NCBI GenBank assembly: GCA_048360435.1
Contig: DBGCOP010000017.1
Location: 1 to 64,000 of the forward strand
From: Limenecus sp048360435
GTDB lineage: Bacteria; Cyanobacteriota; Vampirovibrionia; Gastranaerophilales; Gastranaerophilaceae
Direction: 5' to 3'
DNA: 64,000 nucleotides
Part shown: piece by piece, positions 11,098-20,414 of the stretch
Numbering within the stretch: the first letter of the stretch is position 1
Layout: each line of letters opens with the position of its first letter
Position numbers and translations under genes: made by a program
The notes under the pieces: generated by a model
The model's input: only the letters and a program-made list of their open reading frames with translations
What the model was told of the DNA's origin: nothing
Database searches by the model: none

Positions 11098-12150
11098 TTA
11101 ATTTTCATTTTTTATTATTGTTAAAAGTTCATTCAAAAGATTTTCTTCCGGAACTCTTTTTATGATTTCACCTTTTTTAAAGATATACCCTTCTTTTATG
11201 GCACCCGCTACACCATAATCAGCATGTTTAGCTTCACCCGGACCATTAACGGGACAACCCATTACTGCAATAGTGAGAGGTTTATTTATATTCTTCAAAG
11301 CTTCTTCAACTTTTTTTGCAAGACTTATCAAATCAATCTGACATCTTCCGCATGTAGGACAAGACACAAAATTTATCCCCTTTTGACGTAAATCAAGAGA
11401 TTTTAAAATTGAAAAACCTGCATGAACTTCTTCAACCGGATTTTCTGTAAGTGAAACTCTTATAGTATCACCTATGCCTTCTGCAAGAAGAGTCCCCAGT
11501 CCGACTGAAGATTTCACAAGACCACCTTTGAGTGTTCCTGATTCAGTAACACCAAGATGCAAAGGATAATCCACCTTTTGGGCAATTGAACGATATGCTT
11601 CAATTGTTGTCAAAACACTGCTCGATTTTAAGGAAATTTTTATTTTATCAAAATCATTATCTTCTAAAATTTTTACATGTTCCATTGCACTCATAACCAT
11701 TTTCTCAGAAAGCGGAATGTCTAGTGCAGCAATATTTTTTTCCAATGAACCGGCATTAATACCTATCCTAATGGGCACGTTATTTGTCTTCGCAAGATCG
11801 ACAACTTTTTTAACATTCTCTGTTCTTCCAATATTGCCCGGATTTAATCTTAATGCATCTATTCCGTTTTCTATACACTGTATTGCGAGGCGGTAATCAA
11901 AATGAATATCAGCAATAACAGGAATTTCAACATGTTTTTTTATTTCCTTTACAGCAGAAGCAGCATCTTTATTCAAAACTGCCAGCCTAATCAGTTCACA
12001 GCCTGCTTCTTGAAGTTCTTTAATTTGTCTTACAGTTGCCGAAATATCACGTGTATCTGTGTTGCACATTGATTGTACTGAAATTGGAGCATCACCCCCT
12101 ATTTTCACATCACCTATTTGAATTTGTTTTGATAATCTTCTTTTAATCAT
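11098..12150 (-). CDS. ispG: 4-hydroxy-3-methylbut-2-enyl diphosphate synthase IspG (GcpE)
   Basis: Penultimate step of the MEP isoprenoid pathway: reductive conversion of MEcPP to HMBPP, using a [4Fe-4S] cluster. The 350-aa product has the TIM-barrel start (PISVQSMCNTDTRD), the barrel motifs VIADIHFDYRLA and LRLNPGNIG, and the C-terminal cluster domain with SCPTCGRCQIDL (two Cys ligands) and MGCPVNGPGEA (third Cys, plus the ligand Glu region). The length suits the bacterial short form without insert. An extended -10 box (12168-12160) lies so near the ATG that the mRNA would have almost no leader, and no Shine-Dalgarno is present. Confidence 0.97.
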   Translation of the reverse strand: MIKRRLSKQIQIGDVKIGGDAPISVQSMCNTDTRDISATVRQIKELQEAGCELIRLAVLNKDAASAVKEIKKHVEIPVIADIHFDYRLAIQCIENGIDALRLNPGNIGRTENVKKVVDLAKTNNVPIRIGINAGSLEKNIAALDIPLSEKMVMSAMEHVKILEDNDFDKIKISLKSSSVLTTIEAYRSIAQKVDYPLHLGVTESGTLKGGLVKSSVGLGTLLAEGIGDTIRVSLTENPVEEVHAGFSILKSLDLRQKGINFVSCPTCGRCQIDLISLAKKVEEALKNINKPLTIAVMGCPVNGPGEAKHADYGVAGAIKEGYIFKKGEIIKRVPEENLLNELLTIIKNEN

Positions 12151-12159
12151 AATACGTTT

Positions 12160-12168
12160 ATTTTATCA
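12160..12168 (-). promoter_or_regulatory. Extended -10 element for ispG (near-leaderless)
   Basis: The minus strand reads TGATAAAAT, a TGn-extended -10, ending 9 nt before the ispG ATG. The predicted start site is about 3 nt before ATG. It is divergent from the matching element at 12190. Confidence 0.4.
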
Positions 12169-12189
12169 CCAAAAAAAATTACAAATCTA

Positions 12190-12198
12190 TGATAAAAT
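12190..12198 (+). promoter_or_regulatory. Extended -10 element for the phosphoesterase-purB-ribD unit
   Basis: TGATAAAAT on the plus strand, with no good -35. The start would be near 12205, giving a leader of about 21 nt that contains GAGG before the ATG at 12226. Confidence 0.4.
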
Positions 12199-12225
12199 TA
12201 ACTTGTATTTTAATGAGGCAAAAGT

Positions 12226-12972
12226 ATGAAAATTGCAATTATTTCAGATATACACGGCAATATACAGGCTCTTGAAGCTGTAATGAAAAACATTAAGCAA
12301 GAAAAATGTGAAAAGATATTTTGTCTTGGCGATCTTGCTATGGCAGGACCTGAACCCTCAAAAACCATTGAAAAAATAAGAGAACTTCAAAGAACAACAG
12401 ATTTTACACTCATCCAAGGTAACACTGATGAGATGATAGCAAATTGTGACAACCAAATTTTACACATGCTTAAAGAAAACAACCCGATTATGGCAAATGC
12501 TCTTCAAAGTGATATCCAAGAAGTTTCAGAAGAACAAAAATTATTTTTGAGAAATCTTCCAAAACACAAAGAAACGGAAATAGAAGGAACAAAAATTCTT
12601 CTTGTACATGGCAGCCCAAGAAAAAACAATGAAAATATTTATCCGGATTTAAAAATTGAAGAAGTGGAAGAAATGATATCCGGAACCAATGCAGATATTA
12701 TATTTTGCGGACACACACATGTACCTTGCGGTTACCAAACCAATACAAAACAAACTGTCGTAAATGTAGGAAGTGTAGGCAGACCCTTCAGTGAAGAGCC
12801 AAAATCCTGTTATGCTGTTTTGGAAATTAACAATAAAGAATTTTCTGTAAAACACAATTTTGTTAATTACGACTTTAAAACAGCAGCAGAAATTCTTAAA
12901 GAAAGAGGATTTGACGGAGCTGACAAGCTCGCTCAAATGCTTATACATGCCACATCAAGATACCCCCAATAA
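12226..12972 (+). CDS. YfcE/MJ0936-type metallophosphoesterase
   Basis: Calcineurin-like metallophosphoesterase (superfamily domain 2). The two-metal site motifs are complete: DIHGN near residue 8, GDLAMAGPEP near 37, GNTDEM near 66, HGSPR near 127 and GHTHVP near 163, followed by VNVGSVGRPF. The substrate is unknown; relatives act on phosphodiesters or phosphoproteins. 248 aa is normal. GAGG lies 8 nt before the ATG. It is the first gene of a run with purB (10-nt gap), the unknown at 14278, and ribD. Confidence 0.88.
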   Translation: MKIAIISDIHGNIQALEAVMKNIKQEKCEKIFCLGDLAMAGPEPSKTIEKIRELQRTTDFTLIQGNTDEMIANCDNQILHMLKENNPIMANALQSDIQEVSEEQKLFLRNLPKHKETEIEGTKILLVHGSPRKNNENIYPDLKIEEVEEMISGTNADIIFCGHTHVPCGYQTNTKQTVVNVGSVGRPFSEEPKSCYAVLEINNKEFSVKHNFVNYDFKTAAEILKERGFDGADKLAQMLIHATSRYPQ

Positions 12973-12982
12973 GGAATAAAAA

Positions 12983-14278
12983 ATGATTGAAAGATACAGC
13001 TTAAAAGAAATGAAAGAACTGTGGGAACTGGAGTCAAAATTCAGTTACTACTTAAAAGTGGAACTTGCAGTATGTGAAGCATACAATGAACTTGGAAAAA
13101 TTCCTGATGAGGATTTGAGAAAAATAAAAGAAAAAGCAGCTTTTTCAATTTCAAGAATTGACGAAATTGAAAAGGAAGTCGGACATGACGTAATAGCATT
13201 TTTGACAAACGTGAATGAAAATATCGGGAAATCTTCAAGATACATACACATGGGAATGACAAGCTCAGATGTAATTGACACTGCTTTTGCACTCCAGATT
13301 CAAAAAGCCTCGCAGATTATAGAAAAAGATCTTGATAATGTAATCGAAACAATCAGAAACAAAGCTATTGAACATAAAGAAACAGTTTGCATAGGACGCT
13401 CACATGGTATACACGCAGAACCGATGACTTTTGGCGTAAAACTATGCAGCTGGCTTGATTTATTTGAAAGAGCAAAAAAAAGATTTATTATTGCAAAAGA
13501 AGAAATCTGCATTGGTCAAATCTCAGGACCTGTCGGCACATACAGTAATATATCACCTGAAATAGAACAAATTACCTGCAAAAAACTGGGATTGAGACCT
13601 GCGAAAATCTCTACACAGGTTATTGCCAGAGATTATCATGCTAATTATATGCAAACACTTGCTTTAATAGCATGCGCAATTGAACAATGCGCAATAGAAA
13701 TCAGGCACCTTCAAAGAACAGAGGTTCTTGAAGTAGAAGAAGCATTCAAAAAAGGTCAGAAAGGTTCTTCTGCAATGCCGCATAAAAAGAATCCTATTTC
13801 TTCCGAAAATCTGTCAGGACTCGCCAGAGTCGTCAAAAGTAATGCAATTGCATCATTAGAAAACATTCCTCTGTGGCATGAAAGAGATATTTCGCACAGT
13901 TCTGTTGAAAGAATAACATTTCCTGATTCAACAATTCTGATTGACTATATGTTAAACAGGTTTAACAGGCTCGTCGAAGGTCTGGTTGTTCATAAAGCAA
14001 ATATGCTCAAAAACAGTTGTTTATATGGAGGAATCGTATATTCGCAAAGAGTACTGCTTGAACTTACAGAAAAAGGACTTTCAAGAGAAAAAGCATATGA
14101 GCTTGTTCAAAGCAATGCACTAAGAGCATTTAACAATCCTGAAGGAAATTTTAAACAAAATCTTCTTAATGACAAAGAAATATGCAATATTCTTACAAAA
14201 GAAGAAATTGAAAACTGCTTTAATTCAAGTTACTATTTGAGAAACATTCATAAAATATATGAAAGGTTTGGAATTTAA
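12983..14278 (+). CDS. purB: Adenylosuccinate lyase
   Basis: Cleaves SAICAR to AICAR and adenylosuccinate to AMP in purine synthesis. The 431-aa product belongs to the fumarase/aspartase superfamily. The signature GSSAMPHKKNPI is the mobile catalytic loop with the catalytic Ser. MGMTSSDVIDTA and the GRSHGIHAEPMTFG region (catalytic His) are also present, as is HERDISHSSVER. Length and organisation match the Bacillus/cyanobacterial form. It is followed without a gap by the 14278 gene (stop and start overlap by one base), which suggests translational coupling. Confidence 0.97.
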   Translation: MIERYSLKEMKELWELESKFSYYLKVELAVCEAYNELGKIPDEDLRKIKEKAAFSISRIDEIEKEVGHDVIAFLTNVNENIGKSSRYIHMGMTSSDVIDTAFALQIQKASQIIEKDLDNVIETIRNKAIEHKETVCIGRSHGIHAEPMTFGVKLCSWLDLFERAKKRFIIAKEEICIGQISGPVGTYSNISPEIEQITCKKLGLRPAKISTQVIARDYHANYMQTLALIACAIEQCAIEIRHLQRTEVLEVEEAFKKGQKGSSAMPHKKNPISSENLSGLARVVKSNAIASLENIPLWHERDISHSSVERITFPDSTILIDYMLNRFNRLVEGLVVHKANMLKNSCLYGGIVYSQRVLLELTEKGLSREKAYELVQSNALRAFNNPEGNFKQNLLNDKEICNILTKEEIENCFNSSYYLRNIHKIYERFGI

Positions 14279-14892
14279 TGGGCTGTTTGAAATTCATAAT
14301 CAAAGTTGCAATTGTTGTTCTTGCAATTATAGGTTTTAAATCTCTCGGTGGTTGGGACTGGGTAGTAAAGAACTGGCACCCTTTTGAAAAACCTTCACAA
14401 GAAACTCTTATAGAAAAAAGTAAGGATGTTGCAGATTTTTCAAAAATCCCTGATGAATATGAAATATCCAAATCTGCTAATGTTTTAGGTTACAGAGCAG
14501 TACTGGCTGAACATGATGCAACAGGTCAAAAACTTGCCGTAATAAATCAAAACAAAACATTGAATTTAACAAAAAAAGATTTTAAAGACGGTGCTTTGAA
14601 AAAGAAAATTGATAATATTAATGAAAAACTTCAATATCAATATATTCATATAGAGAACTTCAAAATACTGAAACAGGGCACAATGCAAGCTATGGGGCAA
14701 ACTGTTCCTTATGCACAGTTTGAGGCTGAAGTCACAAATCTTCCCGTAAAAAAAATCAAAGGAATAATAGCTGTTGCTGAAGATAAAAACGGAAAAGACA
14801 AAGTCATTGTTTCAGCAAATCAAGACGACAAATATTCACAAATAATTGCAGAACAATTCTTCAAAAAAGTAAAATTAAATGAAAAATTATAA
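14278..14892 (+). CDS. Membrane-anchored protein, unknown function
   Basis: The 204-aa product has one N-terminal hydrophobic segment (residues about 6-22, after MGCLKFIIK), which acts as an anchor or uncleaved signal. The remainder of about 170 residues is soluble and Lys-rich, with no motif I recognise. The block KSANVLGYRAVLAEHDATGQ and a repeat-free alpha/beta-looking C-terminus are all that can be described. The start overlaps the purB stop (TAATG) and the end overlaps ribD by 14 nt, so it is made from the same mRNA. Its place between purine and riboflavin genes does not reveal a role. Confidence 0.75.
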   Translation: MGCLKFIIKVAIVVLAIIGFKSLGGWDWVVKNWHPFEKPSQETLIEKSKDVADFSKIPDEYEISKSANVLGYRAVLAEHDATGQKLAVINQNKTLNLTKKDFKDGALKKKIDNINEKLQYQYIHIENFKILKQGTMQAMGQTVPYAQFEAEVTNLPVKKIKGIIAVAEDKNGKDKVIVSANQDDKYSQIIAEQFFKKVKLNEKL

Positions 14893-15973
14893 TATTTATA
14901 TGAAAAAAGCTATCACTCTGGCAAAAAAGGGGGAAGGAAAAGTTTCTCCTAATCCGCTGGTTGGAGCCATTGTGCTTGATAACAAAAATAAAATAATAGG
15001 CAAAGGCTGGCATAAAAAATACGGAGAAGCACATGCCGAAGTTAATGCAATTAAAAATGCAATTGACAACGGATATGACTGCAAAGGGGCAACAATAGTT
15101 GTTACGCTTGAACCTTGTTCGCATTTCGGGAAAACACCTCCTTGCGCGGATCTTATAATAGAAAAAGGATTCAAAAAAGTAATAATTGGTTGTACGGATC
15201 CCAATCCAATAGTTGCCGGAAACGGTATAAAAAAACTCAGAAGAGCAGGAATAGAAGTTATCACATGTATATTAGAAGAAGATTGCAAAAAGCTGAATGA
15301 AATCTTTTTCAAAAATCAGCTAAAAAAAATGCCATTTATTGCAATAAAAACAGCAACAACAATGGATGGTAAAATTGCAACAAAAACAGGTTCGTCAAAA
15401 TGGATTACATCAGAAAAAGCAAGAAAAGACGTACAAAAATTAAGAAACAAGTATGATGCAATATTGACAGGTTCAGGCACAATAATTTCGGATAACCCTT
15501 CTTTGACATGCCGGATGAAAAACAGAAAAAACCCGATAAGAATAATAATAGACTCTCAACTGAAAACTTCACCAGAAGCAAATGTTTATAAGAATGATAA
15601 AACAAAAGTCTACATTGCAATAAAAGAAACAACAAAAACCAAAAGCTTTCCTTTGAATGTAGAGTTTATCAAATGCAAAACAATAAATGAAAAAATTGAC
15701 TTAACAGATCTTGTGCTTAAACTTTATGAAAAAGGGATAAGAAGCATACTGGTCGAGGCAGGCGGAGAGCTAAACGGAGAGTTCATAAAAAAACGACTTG
15801 CCGACAAAATTTATCAGTATATTGCACCTAAAATCACAGGTGACAATGAATCGAAAACTTTTTTATCAGGCTTTGACACAAAAGATATAAACAAATCAAT
15901 CCAATTATCCTTAAAATCCGCAAAATTGCTCATTCCTGACCTTCGTTTGGAATCATATATACAGTATATTTAG
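14879..15973 (+). CDS. ribD: Bifunctional riboflavin biosynthesis protein RibD
   Basis: Deaminates and then reduces the pyrimidine intermediate in riboflavin synthesis. The 364-aa product has the N-terminal deaminase at residues about 1-145, with zinc motif HAEVNA and TLEPCSHFGKTPPCADL (the PCxxxGxxPPC pattern). The C-terminal NADPH-dependent reductase at about 150-360 has TTMDGKIAT, GSGTIISDNPSLTCR, NPIRIIID and VEAGGELNGEF. Length is as expected for the full bifunctional form. The start codon lies within the end of the upstream gene. No other rib gene is in the window. Confidence 0.96.
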   Translation: MKNYNIYMKKAITLAKKGEGKVSPNPLVGAIVLDNKNKIIGKGWHKKYGEAHAEVNAIKNAIDNGYDCKGATIVVTLEPCSHFGKTPPCADLIIEKGFKKVIIGCTDPNPIVAGNGIKKLRRAGIEVITCILEEDCKKLNEIFFKNQLKKMPFIAIKTATTMDGKIATKTGSSKWITSEKARKDVQKLRNKYDAILTGSGTIISDNPSLTCRMKNRKNPIRIIIDSQLKTSPEANVYKNDKTKVYIAIKETTKTKSFPLNVEFIKCKTINEKIDLTDLVLKLYEKGIRSILVEAGGELNGEFIKKRLADKIYQYIAPKITGDNESKTFLSGFDTKDINKSIQLSLKSAKLLIPDLRLESYIQYI

Positions 15974-16013
15974 TTGATTGAATTATTCTTAAAATTCGAA
16001 TAAAATAGGTATT

Positions 16014-17621
16014 ATGGAAAATCTTTCGGAAAAAATCACCACACTGCAAAAGAATTTTTATGACCTGAACAGTTTGTTTGAACTGAGCATAATAGCTACT
16101 CAGGCTGATTCTATTGAAGATTTGATTGAAAAAATCACTGATTTTATTACCCAATCACTAAGCATTGAAAATGTCAGATTTTTCATAAACCATGATCGTG
16201 TTTATTACATGGTAGCCAATCAAAAAAATGATGACCATGAATTCTTTCAGTTTGAAAATGATGAAGAAGGCTTTTGGGAAGTTTTAAACAAAAATGAATT
16301 CATAAAAGTTTCTGATGACAACGGTCGACCTATCTATAAATCTTTCTGGGACAAATATGATTTGCACAATCTTAACAGCTCATTTTTCAAACTGTTTCAA
16401 AAAGATTCAATCCCTTATTTCATTTGTTCAATAGGATCAAAAACAGACGGAACTACATTTTCTGATGAAGATTTACACTATCTTACAAAAGTATTCAACT
16501 ATATCGGACCTATTCTGATTAAATATATCAAGCGTCGTGATCAGGAAAATGATCTGAAAAAACTACAAAAATCACTTCACAATATTTCTATTCTGTACAA
16601 TATTTCACAGGCTGTTAACTTTATTGATGACTTGAAAAGATTGCTTCGCGTAATTTTAAACAAAGCTCTGGAGACAATTGATGCAGAAAAAGGTTCTTTG
16701 ATGCTTTATAACTTTGCGGAAAACGTTTTGCAAACAAAAGTTGTATACGGTTTAGCAAATAAAAACCTTGAAACAGAAATTAATAACGGCCTCATTGAGT
16801 GCTCAAAAATAAAAGTAGGCGAAGGCATTGCCGGTACGGTTTTTGTTGAAAAAAAATCTATAATATCAAACCTTGGTCAGAACGACCCGAGATTCATAGA
16901 CAACGGCGGAGAGCTGAATGTATCATCACTTTTATGCGTACCTCTTATTGCAAAAGGTGAGCCTATCGGTGTAATTAATATTACAAATAAATTGAACGGC
17001 AAACTGTTTAACAAACAGGATCTTGAATTCATTGAAGCTCTTGCAAATCAGGCGGCAATTGCAATAGACAACGCAAAACTATATGAACTGGCAACAAAAG
17101 ATGGTTTAACCAAATTATACATATACAGACATTTCTATACACTGTTAGAAAACGAAATAAAACGTTCATCAAGATACAATCACGAAATGACTCTTCTTAT
17201 GATGGATATTGACAATTTCAAATCCGTAAATGATACATACGGACACCCTGTTGGAGACCAGGTGCTAAGAGAAATTGCAAGCTGCATTCAACAAACCATA
17301 AGAAAAATTGACATTGCATCAAGATACGGTGGAGAAGAATTCACTGTAATCCTTCCTGAAACTAATATAAACGATGCTAAAATCATCGCTGAAAGAATCA
17401 GAAAAAATATAGCAGCAATTAAAATTAATGTGAAAGATGATATTTATATATGCCCGACAGTAAGTATAGGCATGAGCGAATATCCTTCTTGTGCTTTAGA
17501 TGAACAAACCTTAATAGAGCTTGCCGATGTTGCTTTATACAACGCAAAAAATAACGGCAAAAATTGCATTTGTGAATATAATCCCAACACAGGCTGTACA
17601 CTGATTCCAAGAGGTGAATAA
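16014..17621 (+). CDS. Diguanylate cyclase with two GAF domains
   Basis: Makes the second messenger cyclic di-GMP, with GAF domains as sensors. Residues about 20-185 form a diverged GAF, about 200-350 a clearer GAF (EKGSLMLYN, GEGIAGTVF, SLLCVPLIAKGEPIGVINI, ALANQAAIAIDNA), and about 365-525 the GGDEF domain. The active-site motif is GGEEF at 439-443. An RxxD inhibitory site (RKID) stands five residues before it, so product inhibition is likely. There is no transmembrane segment, so it should be cytoplasmic. The ligand of the GAFs is unknown. A TAAAAT box lies 7 nt before the ATG, hinting at a very short leader. Confidence 0.93.
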   Translation: MENLSEKITTLQKNFYDLNSLFELSIIATQADSIEDLIEKITDFITQSLSIENVRFFINHDRVYYMVANQKNDDHEFFQFENDEEGFWEVLNKNEFIKVSDDNGRPIYKSFWDKYDLHNLNSSFFKLFQKDSIPYFICSIGSKTDGTTFSDEDLHYLTKVFNYIGPILIKYIKRRDQENDLKKLQKSLHNISILYNISQAVNFIDDLKRLLRVILNKALETIDAEKGSLMLYNFAENVLQTKVVYGLANKNLETEINNGLIECSKIKVGEGIAGTVFVEKKSIISNLGQNDPRFIDNGGELNVSSLLCVPLIAKGEPIGVINITNKLNGKLFNKQDLEFIEALANQAAIAIDNAKLYELATKDGLTKLYIYRHFYTLLENEIKRSSRYNHEMTLLMMDIDNFKSVNDTYGHPVGDQVLREIASCIQQTIRKIDIASRYGGEEFTVILPETNINDAKIIAERIRKNIAAIKINVKDDIYICPTVSIGMSEYPSCALDEQTLIELADVALYNAKNNGKNCICEYNPNTGCTLIPRGE

Positions 17622-17667
17622 ATATTTATTTAGCCTTTCTGATTAATCCTCTTCGGGTATAGTTATC

Positions 17668-17693
17668 TTGATAATTTTATTTAAAATTATCAA
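17668..17693. promoter_or_regulatory. 26-bp perfect AT-rich palindrome upstream of the 17723 gene
   Basis: TTGATAATTTT, a 4-nt centre, AAAATTATCAA: 11-bp perfect arms. There is no T run after it on either strand, so it is not a normal terminator. Its place 30 nt before the next start suggests a regulator site, but the regulator is unknown. Confidence 0.35.
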
Positions 17694-17722
17694 ATAATGA
17701 ATCAAATTAAAAAGGGGATTAT

Positions 17723-18535
17723 ATGAAAATATGGAAAACTCTGTTTTTAATATGCTTAACAGTAAGCATCACCATGCCGGTATATTCGGCCATAAATGGA
17801 ACCGTAGAAAAAAAGGGAACAGGCGATTACAATCAGGTAATTGACTCAAAAAGCGGAAACCCAATTGGTTCAGCAGACGTAGCATTACCCTCAAAAGGCT
17901 GGCAAACAAAAACAGATAGCGAAGGCAAATTCAACCTGGGTGCAAAAATCGATGCACCTACCATTATGTCGGTACAAAAAGAAGGCTACAAACCATTTTC
18001 ACTAACTGTTGACGGAAATTCAACATCAAAACCGATTGTTATTGGCATAGAAAAAACAAATCCTCACGACATCATAATAGACAAGGACATGTATCACATC
18101 GGAGATGACAACTACTCTGAAAACTCAGCAAATGCCGCCGAATTCAGAATCAAAGCAATCGGACCTTTCTACACAAAAAACTTTCCATTTAAAACTCTCG
18201 CAGCTAACGAAGATGCATATTTAATTATCGGTTCTGTAATCGGCATTGATACCAAAATGGCACGTGATATGGGACAGTCCAAAGTAACAACAGCCTATGC
18301 ATCTGCACCGCAAATTTTCTTTAACGGAAATATGATTGCGGAACTTAATCTCAACGGAGATAACCAGCAAATAAAAATTCCAAGAAACTTAATCAAACAA
18401 AATTCAAATAACCAGATTACAATAAAAACCGGTAAAAATCTTTTTCAAATGGCATATATAGACTATGACGACATTGAACTTATGAACCTTTTTATAGAAA
18501 CCAGAAGTAAAAATCTTTTGAGCGAAGAGCAATAA
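17723..18535 (+). CDS. Exported protein with carboxypeptidase-regulatory-like domain
   Basis: The 270-aa product has a signal peptide (residues 1-23, cleavage after YSA). Residues about 35-105 resemble a carboxypeptidase regulatory-like or transthyretin-like beta fold (GNPIGSADVALP, TKTDSEGKFNLG, MSVQKEGYKPFSLTV). The remaining 160 residues have no motif I recognise but look beta-rich. Such folds serve as surface or binding modules and do not define an activity. AAGGGG lies 6-10 nt upstream of the ATG. It is preceded by a perfect palindrome and ends at a shared terminator. Confidence 0.75.
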   Translation: MKIWKTLFLICLTVSITMPVYSAINGTVEKKGTGDYNQVIDSKSGNPIGSADVALPSKGWQTKTDSEGKFNLGAKIDAPTIMSVQKEGYKPFSLTVDGNSTSKPIVIGIEKTNPHDIIIDKDMYHIGDDNYSENSANAAEFRIKAIGPFYTKNFPFKTLAANEDAYLIIGSVIGIDTKMARDMGQSKVTTAYASAPQIFFNGNMIAELNLNGDNQQIKIPRNLIKQNSNNQITIKTGKNLFQMAYIDYDDIELMNLFIETRSKNLLSEEQ

Positions 18536-18562
18536 AAAAGGAGGCTTGAACCTCCTTTTTTT
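18534..18562. terminator. Bidirectional rho-independent terminator
   Basis: AAAAAAGGAGG, a 6-nt loop, then CCTCCTTTTTTT. It serves the 17723 gene on plus and the apt operon on minus. Confidence 0.85.
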
Positions 18563-19088
18563 ATAAACCTTTATATTGGATCATAGAAACAACATCTATA
18601 TCTTTAAGTTTTTCTCTGCCGCCCAGATCGGAAAGCTCAATTATGAAAGCAGCTCCAACAATATTAGCACCTGTCTGCCTAAGAAGTTTGCACGCTGCAT
18701 CAACAGTTCCGCCTGTTGCAAGCAAATCATCTATAACAAGAACATTCTTACCCGATTCAACCGCATCAGCATGCATCTCAATTCTATCTGTACCGTATTC
18801 CAGTTCATATTCCTGTGAAATAATTTCAGCAGGAAGTTTTCCGGGTTTACGAATCATCACAAACCCTGCACCGAGTTTGTAAGCAAGAGCAGAGCCAAAA
18901 ATAAAACCTCTGGATTCGATTCCTACAACATAATCAATTTTTTTGTCTTCATATTGCTCTGTCAAAAAGTCAATCATAAACTTCAATGCTTTAGCATCTT
19001 TCACAGCAGTTGTAATATCTCTGAATATAATTCCTTTTTTAGGAAAATCGACAATATCTCTCACCTTTGATTCGACATAATTCTGCAT
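18561..19088 (-). CDS. apt: Adenine phosphoribosyltransferase
   Basis: Salvages adenine to AMP using PRPP. The 175-aa product is the usual size (about 170-180). It contains the start block DFPKKGIIFRDIT, the mid-region VGIESRGFIFGSALAYKLGA, and the PRPP-binding motif VLVIDDLLATGGT. The last gene of a minus-strand run TPR - Tic20-like - metY - apt, 39 nt after metY. Its coding end touches the terminator at 18534-18562. Confidence 0.96.
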   Translation of the reverse strand: MQNYVESKVRDIVDFPKKGIIFRDITTAVKDAKALKFMIDFLTEQYEDKKIDYVVGIESRGFIFGSALAYKLGAGFVMIRKPGKLPAEIISQEYELEYGTDRIEMHADAVESGKNVLVIDDLLATGGTVDAACKLLRQTGANIVGAAFIIELSDLGGREKLKDIDVVSMIQYKGL

Positions 19089-19127
19089 CTTTTTCTGTGT
19101 TCCTTTTCTTTTCTTTACCTATAAAAA

Positions 19128-20390
19128 TTAGGGCAATGCCTGTTCAATATCTTCAATTATATCATCAACATCTTCAAGACCAACAGAAAGCCTCATAAAA
19201 TCATCAGAAATTCCACATGCCTTTAACTGTTCGTCGTTCAGCTGCCTGTGTGTAGTCAAACAGGGGTATGTGATAATAGAACGAGAATCACCTATGTTTG
19301 TAGCATGAATCAGCAATTTTACATTTTCAATAAAATGAATTCCTGCCTCACGTCCGCCTTTCACACCAAAACTTATGATTGAAGATGCCCCCTTATCCAT
19401 ATATTTTTTAACTAAAGGATAATATTTGTTTGTTTCCAAACCCGGATAATTCACCCAGGCGATTTTAGGATGTTTTTCCAAATACTTTGCAACCTGCAAA
19501 GCTGTATCAGAAAGTCTCTGCATTCTCAAATGAAGAGTTTCAAGTCCCAAAAGAGTTAAATATGAATTAAATGGACTTATACAAGAACCAAAATCTCTCA
19601 AAAGCTGACCTCTTGCCTTAACAATAAAAGCAGCTTCTTTAAAAGCCTCTGTATAGCTTAAACCATGATAGCTAGGATCCGGATTTACAAGCTCAGGAAA
19701 TTTACCGGAAGCAGTCCAATCAAATTTACCGGAATCAACAATAATTCCGCCCATTGAGTTTCCATGACCAGAAATATATTTCGTCAAAGAATGAACGACA
19801 ATATCAGCACCCCATTCTATCGGCCTGAACAAATATGGCGAAGGAACCGTATTATCTATAATTAACGGAATATTATGAGCATGAGCAACATGCGCAATCG
19901 CTTCAACATCAACAACATTAAGTTTAGGATTTCCCACCATTTCTGTAAATATACATTTTGTTTTTTCTGTCACTGCTTTTTCATACTCTTGTGGTGATTC
20001 ACCTTCTACAAATATTGTATTTATACCCAATTTTCTCAATGTTGAGTTAAAAAGGTTAAATGTCCCGCCGTATAAAGTTGAAGAAGCAACTATATCATCT
20101 CCGGCTTGTGCTATATTCAAAACAGATATCATAGAAGCAGCCTGACCTGAAGATACAGCCAGCGCACCAACACCGCCTTCCAGCTGTGCTATTCTTTCTT
20201 CAAGAACCTGTGTTGTAGGATTAGAAATTCTTGTATAAATGTCCCCGGAAGCCTTTAAATCGAACAAATCCGCAGCATACTGCACATTATCAAAGTCAAA
20301 AGCTGTTGTTTGATATATAGGAACAGGAATACAATGTCTGTTATCTTTTGCTTTATGTGCACCCTGAACTGCTATACTATCAAATTTCAT
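19128..20390 (-). CDS. metY: O-acetylhomoserine sulfhydrylase
   Basis: PLP enzyme of the Cys/Met metabolism family that makes homocysteine from O-acetylhomoserine and sulfide. 420 aa is the typical MetY length and longer than MetB/MetC (about 380-390). Motifs: YQTTAFDFDN, YTRISNPTTQVLEERIA, ALAVSSGQAA, NPKLNVVD, the HSLTKYISGHGN stretch with the PLP lysine (near residue 205), and SIISFGVKGG, present in long-chain members. Substrate preference (O-acetyl or O-succinyl) is inferred from similarity. It lies 24 nt after the Tic20-like gene and shares its transcript. Confidence 0.92.
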   Translation of the reverse strand: MKFDSIAVQGAHKAKDNRHCIPVPIYQTTAFDFDNVQYAADLFDLKASGDIYTRISNPTTQVLEERIAQLEGGVGALAVSSGQAASMISVLNIAQAGDDIVASSTLYGGTFNLFNSTLRKLGINTIFVEGESPQEYEKAVTEKTKCIFTEMVGNPKLNVVDVEAIAHVAHAHNIPLIIDNTVPSPYLFRPIEWGADIVVHSLTKYISGHGNSMGGIIVDSGKFDWTASGKFPELVNPDPSYHGLSYTEAFKEAAFIVKARGQLLRDFGSCISPFNSYLTLLGLETLHLRMQRLSDTALQVAKYLEKHPKIAWVNYPGLETNKYYPLVKKYMDKGASSIISFGVKGGREAGIHFIENVKLLIHATNIGDSRSIITYPCLTTHRQLNDEQLKACGISDDFMRLSVGLEDVDDIIEDIEQALP

Positions 20391-20414
20391 CTTTCAACAT
20401 TCTCCAATCGTAAA

